DNA of 64,000 bases from Valencia hispanica (Eukaryota > Chordata > Actinopteri > Cyprinodontiformes > Valenciidae), in the NCBI GenBank assembly GCA_963556495.2, contig OY747716.1, forward strand, positions 16,001,540 to 16,065,539, written 5' to 3'. Position numbers and translations under genes: made by a program. How positions within the stretch are numbered: the first letter of the stretch is position 1; each line of letters begins with the position of its first letter. This document shows, piece by piece, positions 34,008 through 44,990 of this stretch. The notes under the pieces were generated by a model, which did not search any database, was not told the origin of the DNA, and saw nothing but the letters and a program-made list of their open reading frames with translations.

Positions 34008-35071
34008 ATATGCACTCACCAGACACTTCTTTATCTAAAAAGTATTAAATTCTAGCTAACAAAAATACCAAAACAGCCAATCATGGCATAAACTCACTGC
34101 ATTTTGGCATCTGCTTGTGGTTAAGACTATTTGCTGTAGCACAAATTGTGCATCATAATGGGGAAAAAAGATTGAAGAGACTTTGAACAGGAAAGGCAGG
34201 AAACTGAGGCTACATTTATTACTGGTTTAGCAAATCTGGACGATAACAGATTGGAACAAATGTTGCCTGATCTGATGAGTTCAAGACTCATCAGACATTG
34301 GGGCCCCACAGCACAACAACCTACTTCAGCACTGTCCATCCATTCTTTAAGCCAATCTTTTGCAGTGTTGGGGGGGCAGCTGGTGCCCATCACCAGAGGT
34401 CATCGGGCGAGAGGCGGGGTACACCTTGGACAGATCGCCAGTCAATCGCAGGGCAACATAGACACACATAGGACAAGTAACCCTGCATGCGCACACACCT
34501 GAGGGCAATTGAGAGAAATCACTTAACCTAACAGTCATGTTTTTGGACTGTAGGAGGAAACCGGAGTACCCGAAGGGAACCAACACATGCACAGGGAGAG
34601 CAGGCAAAATCCATGCAGAAACACCCCAGGCTGGGATTTGAATCCAGGACCTTCTTGCTGCAAGGCAACAGTGCCACCAACTGCGCCACTGCGTAGCCAC
34701 CTTAGCACTGTTGCTCACCATATCCATTGCATTCTACCTACCGTTAGAATGCAATGTTCCCATGTTCTGATAGCCATTTCCAGCTGGGTAACGCACCATG
34801 TAACAAAGCTTAAGATATCCTTAAGCTGGTTTCTTCGACATGGCAGTGGGTTCACTGTACTCCAGTTTCCCCCAATTCCTCCAGATCCCAGTCCAGCCGA
34901 GCACCTTTGGTTTGTGGTGGAATGGATGTATTATGAATCTGCACCCGAAAAATATGACACCTTGTTGAATCTAGGCCATGAAGAATTTAGGCAGTTCTGA
35001 GGACAAGAGGTGGGTCCAATCCGATAATATAAGTACTAGGGTGTGCCTTAAATAAGTGTCTAAAGAGTGTA
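34008..35071 (+). mobile_element. Tc1 transposon, family D, interrupted
   Basis: The left terminus TATATGCACTCACC and the right terminus (GTGTGCCTTAAATAAG, then GAGTGTA at 35065-35071) correspond to a fish Tc1 type whose ends contain a CACTCACC..CACTTTATTAGG-like word. The 3' half encodes transposase remnants: GCACCATGTAACAAAGCTTA (34792; second Asp region), GGTTTCTTCGACATGGCAGT, CCCAGTCCAGCCGAGCACCT (34889; the S-P-D-L-N-P-I-E-H-L block) and CTTGTTGAATCTAGGCCATG near the C-terminus, ending AVL-like before the stop at 35000. The 5' half is partly deleted. It is split by the repeat at 34335-34701. Confidence 0.78.
34335..34701 (+). repeat. Dispersed repeat with imperfect target duplication
   Basis: Inserted in the family D Tc1 between TCAGCACTG (34326-34334) and TTAGCACTG (34702-34710), a 9-bp duplication with one mismatch. 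Characteristic words: GGGCGAGAGGCGGGGTACAC, TCGCCAGTCAATCGCAGGGC, TTTTTGGACTGTAGGAGGAA and AACTGCGCCACTGCGTAGCC. The last part matches 5485-5604. Abundant in fish; class not assigned. Confidence 0.75.
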
Positions 35072-35979
35072 CAATTTTGACTGTTGTCCCCAGGTATAAA
35101 GGTGAATCCTTTTAGTTTGTCTTTCTGTATATGTCTGAGACTTTTGTTTTGAAGAGTTCTCGTCAAAGAGCAGACAACACACAGCTACAACAAGCCTCCA
35201 TCACTCTTAAATCACTCATCTGGCAACATTTTGGGTGCTTAGTAGAAAAAAGAAACAGTGACCGAATGTCAGACAAAATACAATTTTAGTCACAATGGGA
35301 ACACTTTGACTGGCTAACCATTCATGCTTCCGGAATATAGCCTGTTTTTTATTTAGTAGTTGATTGTTTTGTCTTTGTTATACAGCTTTAAAAAGTAATA
35401 TCAACAACAGCCCTGACTCTAACATGGACCATCTTGACTGACAGTCCCTTCCTCAAACCAGTCATTGACTGAAGGTCTGTGAGGTGTTGCAGGGTGGCGG
35501 TATACACCTTAAATTGGTTTCTTAGAAATCTCATTTATTTTGTTCAGTGTTTTCCATGAACCCCAGAAAAGAAGAGGCTTTCATTAGTGTTCTCGGTTCT
35601 TGCACTTATTCTTGGCTCTCGCTGTTTTGCCTCAGATCAAATGTAGTGAAGTTCTCTGCCCTTTTCCAGATTTCCTCAGACACAGCATGAATCTGGAACT
35701 AACTGGAACCCTGACTCTGCACTCCCTGATTCAGGAGGATTTTAACAGCTTGAGGAGTTCATGGTTCCTCTCAGCTGATTTAGGATCTGATGAATCCGGT
35801 AAATAAGAAAAGCTGCTCATTGGTGTTTCAACATTTCCAGTTCAGCCAGTTGTTCCAGGATTTTTCCTAAACTGGTTTTGATGAACTTGTGTTTTCCTCA
35901 TATTTTGATTCTAACATATGCACTTTTGATTTCAAAACAAACCCACAGTAGCTTTATTTAAGTTCTTTTAATAATGAAG
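35072..35979. other. Unassigned stretch with one exon-like segment
   Basis: No element recognised. See 35636-35798. Confidence 0.4.
35636..35798 (+). other. Exon-like segment (very uncertain)
   Basis: An open frame of 54 codons plus one base is bounded by a pyrimidine-rich stretch ending TTTTGCCTCAG (acceptor-like, to 35635) and CCG|GTAAAT (donor-like at 35799). The frame translates beginning IKCSEVLCPFPDF and contains no domain I recognise. Splice-like signals of this quality arise by chance, and no neighbouring exon is visible, so this is a candidate only. Confidence 0.2.
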
Positions 35980-37001
35980 ATGTGGCAAGGGACCCATAAC
36001 GTGTCTTTATGTCATGGCAGGGGAGGCAGGTGAGGCACTGCCTCAAATAACAACAAATAAAATCAGCACTAAAAACGATAATAGAAAATCAGTGTTTCAA
36101 TTTATCTGTTGTATAAATTTGTTTTTCTATAATACTTTAACATTTTTATTATCAAAATCACTGAATTTATACAAGATAATAATACATTTACAGAGTGCCT
36201 GCGGAGTGAGGCGGGGTGACCAGTCAGGTGAGCTAGTGCTTTGTTGTGCCTCACCTCTGGTGGCGCTGTGTCACACACAGTGAATGGAGCAGGCAGTTGC
36301 CGCATGCTCATTTCTGTTTCTCTTTATATCACCAATATACATGTTTGATTAAACATGTAGGCCTACAACACATGTTGACATTCTACAGTCTGTTCTGATT
36401 GACCTTAAATGCACAGTCAAGATGTGCAGGGTGAGGCAGAAAATACCATGCCTCTCAATGATCGGGGGCAGTGCTGAGCCCAGTAGGCACAATGGGAAAC
36501 AGACGCTCTTCTTCTACGCATTGAAAAGACTTTAAACAGTCTGAAAAATACAAAAAACACAATCAGAAAAGAAGCAATCCAGGACAACTTTCCTCCTTAT
36601 AGATCGTCTCCAGTTAAGCAGCCAGATTTTTTAAAATGAAGGCAAACAAAGAGGATTTTTACATGATAGCGATATGTTTGTGGAGCAGAATAGATGCATA
36701 CACCTATTACACAAAGGGAAGATCAAACATGATTTTCAATTTTATATATACAAAAAAAAAAAAGGATTAACCAAAAATAACGAACTATTTTTACAGAATA
36801 TTAAATATCAAATTATTTTTCAAGCTAACATATTGTTAAATAGCATGGAATTGATTAAAGCATAATTAAAAGTAGTTAAAACGACACAAATGTTCCAATT
36901 AATCAAAAAAATCAAAATAGAAGCTTCTAATTTGGGTTTAATCATTCCGATTCAATAAGAGTCTGTGCCTCACTAGTCATGAACCTCACCGCACGTCACT
37001 G
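35980..37001. mobile_element. Possible hAT-like element
   Basis: The left zone has GGCAGGGGAGGCAGGTGAGG CACTGCC-type sequence (36017-36043). The right end, reverse complemented from 37001, reads CAGTGACGTGCGGTGAGGTT and later GTGAGGCAC. Both resemble the ends of a fish hAT family. The ends are not clean inverted repeats and no 8-bp duplication was found. The AT-rich interior is non-coding. Confidence 0.45.
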
Positions 37002-38094
37002 ATTTGATCATACAAAACACTTAGAACAAAAGATTTAACCATTGTTCAGCGTAGAATTACAGTTTTGAGTAGCCTATTTGTGAAAAAGGGGGCATTTTAA
37101 ATGTTTGGCGGCATCAGAACTGCCTTAGCTTTATCACCCTAGTATCTAATTTGCTAAACCTCGGCTGGAATATTTGACACTTATCACATTTTTAATATAT
37201 TTTTAAGAAACTGTGAGAGCTGCCTAACCAGAGTTCTAAAATAATATGATTTAGGAAACCAACGGTATGAGTCTTTCCTACTCTACATGGTGGTCTCTTC
37301 AACTAACACTAAGCAGGCCTGTGGAGGTTCCATCCCCAAAAGGGGCCCATTCAATCAATCTGGGGCACACAAATGTAAATAAACCTATGTGATGGTAGCA
37401 GAGGATGGCTGGGTAGCATTCACAGTGTGGGTGACTGTAATCCTTTGGGAAACGGAGCAAGAAAAAGTAAGCAAGCCGTGACCCGGAGTGATTTGTACCT
37501 CCAGAGTAACTTCACCAGGACCCTTGGTGTGCGGTACAATGCAGTGTATATTGGATTTGTTTACACCTCACTTGGCCTCAAAGGCCACCACGACGGGTGG
37601 TGGTAGAGGGGAGGGTCAAACCCAGGGATCGCGGCTTCATTTGCAAACTGAGGGAAAGCCCATGTCTCTTTTTAGAGCACAAGCCCAGGGTCAGCGTGCT
37701 CTAATTATGATTATGTATGCTCCTGATGGGAGGACAAGCTAATAACTGTTCCAGGATCAGAAGGAGATGAATACAGCTCCCTGGGCAGACGGAACACATG
37801 CAGAGGCTGGAGACAGGACTTGACTTGTGGATCACATTAATCCCATCAACGCAGCTTAAATCCTAAATTGGTATCAGTCTTCCTGACCACAATCTTTAAA
37901 TGGAGAACATCTATACAGAAAGGGAGCTTGCTTTTAGGACAGTGCAGACTGTAATAGACTGAAGGATCAGGCATGTTGAGGTTTAACCAGAAGCTTTAGT
38001 GTGCTTCCCCGCTAACATGTGCACTGCCATCTTGCATACTCACTTCTAAGGTTGAATGGCTCATAAATTCTTAGGGACAAAACCACTTAACAAA
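37002..38094. other. Unassigned stretch
   Basis: 37280-37960 has balanced composition and may be unique. The ORF at 37488-37742 shows no domain. Confidence 0.4.
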
Positions 38095-38345
38095 TTCATA
38101 AACTGGGGTGATTGTAGGTCGGTGGGTAGAGTAGTTGGCTTGGAACTGGAGGGTTGTAGGTTCATTTCCAGCTTTCTCCTGTCACATGTCCATGTGCCCC
38201 TGGGCAGAGCACTTAACCCCAAGTTTCCAATCGATCTGCATATCGGTGTATAAATGTGTGCGTGTTTGTGAGTGTGAATGGGTATATATGGCTAATATTG
38301 CAGTATGACTAGAAAAGCCCAAAGTTCAGTCCATTTACCATAAAT
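38095..38345 (+). mobile_element. tRNA-derived SINE
   Basis: The tRNA-like head has an A-box region GGTCGGTGGGTAGAG (38118-38132) and a degenerate B box GGTTCATTTCC (38159-38169). The body has the fish SINE words CCCTGGGCAGAGCACTTAACCC and GTGTGAATGGGTATAT, and the 3' end is CCATTTACCATAAA. The B box has lost the consensus GA, so transcription is unlikely. Confidence 0.75.
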
Positions 38346-39269
38346 TCTTGCCCTTAACAAAGAGTTTTCAAAGCCATGACTGAACTCTCTGACAATGTCG
38401 GTATGGAAAAGTGGCGGAGCCGGGGCTGTTGTGTAACTGAAGGGATCTCTGTGTGAGTGCGCAGGGCCAGGGAAACCGGTAAGCAGCCTGCCAGCACAAA
38501 TGCAGCTGCAGGGCTTAAGGAGCCAGAGGCCCGGCTGTATGAATGCATCAAGTGGATGTTAATTGGAAGCCCCCACCTTTCTGCCACTAGTTGAACTCCT
38601 CCTCCTCTCCTCCCTCCCTCTCTTTGTTCCTCCCTCTCTCCCTGTTTTTAAGCACAAATGCCACATTCCTGCCATCAGTTATCTACTTTGCTGACAGCCT
38701 CAGTGGCCCGTGGAGGACTCCCCCCGCTGCAACCTGTCCACTCCAGGAGGAGGCCTGTTTACACAGTGTTGATTGGGAGTGCCCCGCGCTGCCCTCATGA
38801 CCTCTCCTCCCCCCCTCCCTTTTTTCCCCCCTTCTTTCTTCTCTACACTCCTATTTTGCCACAGACCCCTCGGAGTTGCACCTCCCTCCTCGGTTGTTCC
38901 TGCACCCACACAACCTCATCCACCTCACAACACAGCAGCTCACTGAAGCACCCGCCGTGGGATGAGGGGCGGCGCTGCTCCACGGAAGCCCAGGCGGCGG
39001 GGATGTAAATCAGTTTTTACAGGCCTTCCTTAAGGGACATAGTGAGACTCAGCAGAGGCTGGCCCAGATTTACTGCGTGTTCACAGCTAATAAGTGACTT
39101 TTGTGCCTTTAAGCCCAGCTTCAAAATGCCATGTAAAAGGACCTCAGAGCCTGACTGTTTCCATTTTATTAATGTAGGAAATGAGAAAATGCTATTCCTG
39201 AACTATAGGTCTTGAGATTAAGAAGAACAAGTTTAGCATTGCAGTGTATGTAAAAAAAGAATCCTCCTA
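38346..39269. other. Unassigned, CT-rich in the middle
   Basis: 38590-39000 is strongly CT-rich, which explains the serine/proline-rich ORFs at 38591-38800 and 38658-39008. No element or exon supported. Confidence 0.4.
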
Positions 39270-39570
39270 TGCTACCTTGCATTGAACTTTGTTACATGTT
39301 GTCTCATTACAACAATGTTCCATTTTGCTAAATAGAGTACAAAGCAACAAATTGCCTTCAGAAGTCCAAAATGGATGTTAAGACCTAAATTCAATTGATG
39401 ATGTCTGGCAGGACTTGAATGCTCTCCATTCAGTCTGCCTGAACACTTTGCAAAAAAGAAAAATTTCTGTCTCTAGGTGAGCAATGCTTGTAGAGACATA
39501 CACCCAAAAAAGTTGTGGCTGCGACTGCGGTGAAAGATGGTTCTGCAAATTATTGACAAATGAGGTATAA
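39270..39570 (+). mobile_element. Tc1 deletion derivative, family B
   Basis: Starts with left-leader-like GTTACATGTTGTCTCATTAC and CAACAAATTGCCTTCAGAAG (39345), then jumps to the C-terminal coding end: GACCTAAATTCAATTGATGA (39382), CTCTCCATTCAGTCTGCCTG (39422), GTAGAGACATACACCCAAAA (39490), GGTGAAAGATGGTTCTGCAAAT (39530). Everything in between is deleted. Confidence 0.75.
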
Positions 39571-40163
39571 TACAAATGTGTGGCATAGTTTTTCGAATTT
39601 CTCTCTTTAAAAATGTGAAAGCCATCTCTATCTTTACAATTAAAGGAACTTGGGGCAGGATTTGTAAATAAAATAAACATCCATGTCCAGTTTTTTTAAT
39701 GCTGTTGGGTGATGAAACGTTATAAACCAAAAAGAATGAGCCCACCCATGTATCGTGCCATTTTCTTAAACCGGCTGTGTGCTGCAAAATGTGTTGCAGT
39801 TCGGGGCCCGAATTTCCGGCGTTGTGGCGGTGTGACGTCAATTGAGACTGCGTGCGCGTTCTCGACAGCTTTAAAAGAGGAAGAAAAATGGTCGCAGACA
39901 TCCATTGATTCAATTGTGAGAATGGATTCTTCTGCAACTGGGAAACAACTCACAGCCCACTAAAAAGTGGGACTAAGAAAAAGAAGTCACTGTGAAGAGT
40001 GTTTTTTTTTTGTGAAGCGTTTGAGTGCGCTCCCTTGCGGGTGGCTGCAGTTACTTGCAGCGCCGGCCGCGTCGCTCGTGAGTTTTGTTTCTTTATTCTG
40101 CCCCATGCTCCTTTAAGCCCTATTTTATGTTGGTGACATAAATCTTAGTGAATTTCAACAAAA
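39571..40163. other. Unassigned, partly CpG-rich
   Basis: 39770-40090 is CpG-richer than its surroundings (for example CGCCGGCCGCGTCGCTCGTG at 40060). ORFs at 39709-39963 (plus) and 39720-39953 (minus) are antisense mirror frames without domain. It may be unique DNA or an unrecognised repeat. Confidence 0.35.
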
Positions 40164-40962
40164 GGCGCATTTCCACTATTGGAACTTCAGGTTAATTTTA
40201 CCTGACTTTCATCTATTGGGGTAAAGCTGTTGGCCTGCTCCTCTTAGCCGCCGTGTCTCCTTACAAAATTTGCCCTGTGAGGAATCAGCTAAGACGTCTG
40301 CATATCACGACCATTTCCGCAGTAAGTCACTGATCATTGCAAGGAGGCGCCCACAGCAGAAGAAATAGCAAGAGATTGACATGGAAGAAGCAGGGATAGT
40401 TGCTGTATTTTTCTGTTTGCTATAGGCGCGTTTTCACTATCGGAACTTCAGGGTAATTTTAGCGGATCTTTGCGGTACGTTTGTGTGTCCACTTTATTGG
40501 GCCGGGCCGACATGGCCGTTTTTGTAACCAACGGAGTACCAGCCTGGGGCTATCTACTCGGAATGGGCCGATTGAGGTGCTGGGCGGGAACTGTGTTCAA
40601 GTCATGCTGATTGGGCTGTAATTCAGAGGGAAATGAGCAGACTTCGCCAAAGAACCGGCTTTTTAAAAATAGAAGAGTTGCTGGTGAAACAGTTTATAAC
40701 AACATGGCAAACAGCATGAACAGAAAAGCATCAGCAATCCCTGCTTCTTCCATGTCGATCTATTGTTCTTTCTGCTGCTGTGGGCGCCTTTTAGTGGTGC
40801 TGCTCACTGCCGAGAGTCGTGATATGCTGACGTCTTAGCTGATTCCTTATAGGACCAGTTTTGTATGGAGACACGAGGTTGAGTGGAGCGGGCCAACAGA
40901 TTTCCACTTAAGAAAAAAGATCCGGTCAAATTACCCTGAAGTTCCGATAGTGGAAACACGTC
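40164..40962. mobile_element. Head-to-head MITE pair forming a foldback
   Basis: A MITE copy spans 40425-40962 with ~45-bp inverted repeats: GGCGCGTTTTCACTATCGGA, then AACTTCAGGGTAATTTTAGC; the opposite end is the reverse complement of a near match. Immediately left, 40164-40405 is the reverse complement of that copy's right half (40729-40962): shared words include GGAATCAGCTAAGACGTC, GCATATCACGAC, AGGCGCCCACAGCAG and GACATGGAAGAAGCAGGGAT. The pair forms ~240-bp inverted arms about 320 bp apart. No coding capacity. The superfamily (PIF/Harbinger or hAT) is undecided. Confidence 0.78.
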
Positions 40963-43603
40963 CAATGTTGTTATAAACTGCTTCGCCAGTAACTCTTATT
41001 ATTATACAAAGCTGGTTATTTGACGATGTCTGCTTATTTCCCTCTGAATTACAACCGATCAGCACGACTTAACCACTTTAGTACTTTTCAAAATAAGACA
41101 CTGCACATCAAGACAATCAGTTTAAACAACAGTCAGCCCTACAGGCAGCATGTCATTGATGGTAAGCATAATCTCTATAAATGTATTTTCTCATCGAATC
41201 AGTGTGTACCAGCTGGTGCTATATTGCCAACACATTTTAATCTGTCTCCACAGATCCTTAAATAAACTCTCTTGCTGCTCAAAAGAGAAAAAAAAGGATA
41301 TGGAAATAGGGAATAAGAGCGAGAGAAGCACAGAGATATAACTGTAAATTGGTGTGGGAAGTGCTGAGGGGCTCTGAAGTCTGGGGCCCCTGAGATTCCA
41401 GCTTTGTGAAGGCTTTCACTGGAGCTTGCCGTCAGATTGGGAGGAGGCGGCTCATAGCCCGTAAATATCCTGCAACAGCAAACTTAATCCAGAGGTTATA
41501 CATTTCTGACCTAAAGAGAGAAACGGGAAAAGAAGCTACAGTTACAAAGAATCAGAGGAGAATTTAAGTGCTTGGTGTTTACAGCCAACCAATGATCTTC
41601 AAATGAAAACTTGTTGATTGAACTCTTAAATGGAAAAAGAAAGCAAGTGTAAATGTAAAGAATTGGCAAGGAGTCACACGTTTTCCACTGCAGTTTTAGA
41701 GTTTTTTTCTTTTCAGTTATGGTCTTATTTCATGACCCTCCCATCCTAGTCAGATGATGCTGAACACAGGTGTGCCTGCTGCTTCGACAGACATATTAAA
41801 GCCAAGTGTGTCTTGATGTTTCCTGGAGGCTGGGAGAGGGCTCTCTGAGCTGCGGTTCATTCTTGAGCTTTGCTTGCGCTTGTTGCTAATTTCATGAGAA
41901 AGCAATATGAAAATGTTGCTGCCTCTACATATACAGTAATTATATCGTTTTTGAAAACCCTGTATTTTTTAAAGTAATATATGAATGTACATTCCAAGGC
42001 ATCTACCACTCACACTTATCACTCTTGGTTAAAAGAAAGAAAGAAAGTCAGTCTGATGGAAAGTCATAGATTGAAAACCAGAGAGGGAAGTAAAGAAGTG
42101 CAACCTACTTGTAATAAAGAGTACAGTTGGCATGCTTACAGACATTCATCAGTCACCACAGACCACATGGTAGCTAACTAAGCTAAGAGCAAACAAAACT
42201 ACAACCCTGGTTAATTGCCCAACTACAATCAGCTGTTAATCTTCAAAGGTGACATATTAGGCCTCTTTTTTTAACCTGTTCTCATAGGTTTATGGTCTGT
42301 ACAAAACATGTTAATGAAGTTCTCTGCACAACATCACTCTCACATAAAGCGATCTCACCAGCTCAATTCTTGACAATTTCATTGCCTTTCAGAATGAGCC
42401 GTTTAGAGGGTTCTGTCACTTTTATGCAAATAAGCTGTTGCAGACCACGCCCACCCATCTTGTTAGTAGGCTTCGGGTTTGCCACACATGAGAACGCCAT
42501 GGAATTGGTGGGTGGGGTTTGACAGATGAGGGGCAGTTATATGCAAATTTCGCTTTTTGTGACATAACAATAGAGCACTTTTTCTAATGGGTTGTAAAAG
42601 CACAAGATTTTTGTCAGCAAAAATTTGGACAAAAAGAACCAAACAAAAAGGAAATGAATATATAGTTTTTATTCATGTTTGTAATGTTTATGGAGGCAGC
42701 AGAGACCCAAAAGGCAACACAAAAGGATGAAAAAAGGGACATTTGCATAATACGTCCACTTGAAAAGCGTTTTGGGACGGAAACCATGATGCGAAAATGT
42801 GGCCTGAATCTGTGGAATTTGACTTATATACTTATATATTTGATTGAACAAATCTCCAAAGATCAAAGAGTCATCTAAACTGGAATGCAATTGGGAATGC
42901 CAACTCTTGACCAAACCTTTGAAACTATATGGACAAAAAAAAAAGAAGCAGAATTTCGGTTGGTGAAACGGAGCAAATGTCTTGTAGAGCAATATCTATA
43001 GACTTGAGTGGTCGACAAATGTAGAAAAATACAGTTTGTTAAAGTCTGTAATGCCAGAGTTGTAGCTGAGGTCATCATCGTGCTTGTGTAGGTGGATAAA
43101 AGATGACATTTTGCAAAGATGTTACATATAGATTAAGTAGTTCTATATGAACTCTCTATTATTTAGTGTTGTCTGTGGTGTTTAGTGTTGTGCTGATGTT
43201 GTGATGTTATCACCCTGGAATAATATCAGGAATATAACTGTGTTGCAGTGTTAGAAACCAAGCAGGGTCAAGAATGTATCAACAGCTGTTGGTTGTTAGG
43301 TTTTTTTCTGTTTCCTGTTGTAGCAAATGCTTTATAGCGGGTGAGTAAGAGGACACTCCGAATATGGTCGTAAAGTGAGTAGAGTATGATGGGGAAACTG
43401 CTTGGGAAATAAGAGATACTTTCAAAAAAACATTTGGGGGAAAATAACTGGATAATAGATGAACCATCTGTCTACCTGCTAAGATTCCTGCTTAAGTTAT
43501 GGGGGGAAAAAAGTCAAATCCTCTGACCACTGAAAGAAAGCCTTCACAAGCTGTGTTTTCTTTTACCTGACACGAAAATTTGACATCAAGTTTTGAAAAG
43601 TTT
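40963..43603. other. Unassigned stretch, no gene seen
   Basis: About 2.6 kb. 41340-41860 has balanced composition. Short ORFs at 41020-41265, 42292-42522 and 42669-42992 show no domain. No transposon boundary recognised. Confidence 0.4.
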
Positions 43604-43611
43604 GCTTATAG
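43604..43611. repeat. Left 8-bp target-site duplication of hAT element
   Basis: GCTTATAG, repeated exactly at 44311-44318. Confidence 0.9.
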
Positions 43612-44310
43612 TAGGGTTTTGCGATGTCCCCCAAATTGGCAGTTGATGATGTTTACAGTAAAACATTGCGATGGACGATGATATCGTCATCTGGCAGGGG
43701 GGAGTGCACTTTTGATGAACCGAGCTGTAAAGCACAACAATTTATTTTCGTGGTGGACCGGTAAAAAAAGAAATAAAACTTGACGTCCGAATTTAGTCCT
43801 CAGTCCCCCATAAGGAAGGCGGTCTTTGTATCAGGATCCACCTACTGCTCCAGGCCGTTCTCCTCCAAGGTAACAGCCTTACAATGAGTTCTTTCCACCG
43901 AGCAGCTCCACGACGCGCTCCTCCCCTGTGTCGGCTGACAGGCGAACAGCTCATCTCCTTTGACGCTCTCACGTCTCCACCCTCGTCGTGCTACGCCCCC
44001 CTTCAGCCATAAACAGCTGGACAAACTAAAGGCAGGCACCAATATCCGCGCACCCTTAACTTATAGTGCAAGTTGTGCGGTGATCCTCGCTCGCTTCTCA
44101 AAACAGAGGTGAAACGATACTCATAGGCGAGGCACGTACTCATCTGCCTCGCGCTGCCTGTCTGCCGCTCGCAGTTTTGCTAGAGACATCTGCGCCAGTC
44201 ATCGCTCGTGGTGACAGGGTGGGGGGCGTGGCATCATGATGGTGGCTCTCCATCGTGATGTCGGTCAGCCATCACATTGGACGATGACATCGTTCATCGG
44301 CACAACCCTA
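43612..44310. mobile_element. Non-autonomous hAT element (699 bp)
   Basis: Starts TAGGGTTTTGCGATG and ends CATCGGCACAACCCTA. These are inverted repeats differing by a substitution and one indel, followed inward by GATGATATCGTCATC and GATGACATCGTTCATC-type words. Perfect GCTTATAG octamers flank it, confirming hAT-type insertion and fixing both ends. The interior has a GC-richer segment (43900-44230) with a 66-aa minus ORF of no recognisable domain; no transposase. The element must have moved using an enzyme encoded elsewhere. Confidence 0.9.
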
Positions 44311-44318
44311 GCTTATAG
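44311..44318. repeat. Right 8-bp target-site duplication of hAT element
   Basis: GCTTATAG, identical to 43604-43611. Confidence 0.9.
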
Positions 44319-44439
44319 AAAACATGGCGTCAGGAGTAACTTCAAAGAAAAGTTTATTAGCAGTCTGGGGTGTTTGTCTGCTTCCTGCATATCTCTCCAC
44401 TTTTCTGGAGGGTTCCACCAGAGCTCCTGGCTGAGCTGA

Positions 44440-44990
44440 GGACCTGTCCATCAAGCTGGGGGCGGAGCTCATTGAAGCTCATCATAGGCTGAGGATATAA
44501 GAAGCTAGCTGTCACATCTTTGGTGCCTGAGTCTCAAACTGTCTTGGTAAACCTCAAGTCATCCGTGCGATCTCCTGAGTTCCTTGTGTGCCTTTTTCAA
44601 GTGACAACCTGTTAATTTTGTTCTGTGCTCCTTCCAAGGTTTCCCTCGCTGCAACTTCCTCGTGATCAGTTCTCCAGCTTCCCAGTAAGCTTTGGTTTTT
44701 CTTCCATGTCTAACCGCCTTCAAGCTCCAAGTTCCTCCGTGATCCATGCTCCATCTCCGTGCTCTGCCTGCCTGCCCACCGTGTCTTGTCCTCGCTCTTG
44801 GATTCCACCATCTCTTCATCTCGATGTACTCAGCAGGAAGCTCCCGCAAACAGCCCGGACTCCTCACTCTCCCTACCTGGCGTTCCATTCACCATCTACC
44901 AAATAAGGCTATCCTGAGTACATTCAAGGAGTTTTTATTTTGTAGGTACTCAAATATCTAACAGCATTTTGGGTTCTACGAATAAAAAAA
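44440..44990 (+). repeat. Possible long dispersed repeat, CT-rich
   Basis: GGGGGCGGAGCTCATTGAAGC, a TATA-like GAGGATATAAGAAGC (44491) and a long CT-rich stretch ending in an AATAAGGCT / ATTTTGGGTTCTACGAATAAA zone resemble a class of long fish repeats. Class and borders are uncertain. The ORFs on both strands (44559-44888, 44625-44906) are by-products of the CT bias. Confidence 0.3.

Noticed and set aside
39709..39963. Plus and minus ORFs mirroring each other
   Set aside because: Antisense open frames over the same DNA without domain or splice signals; could be unrecognised repeat.
44559..44906. Overlapping ORFs on both strands, about 100 aa
   Set aside because: Due to strand-biased CT/GA composition.
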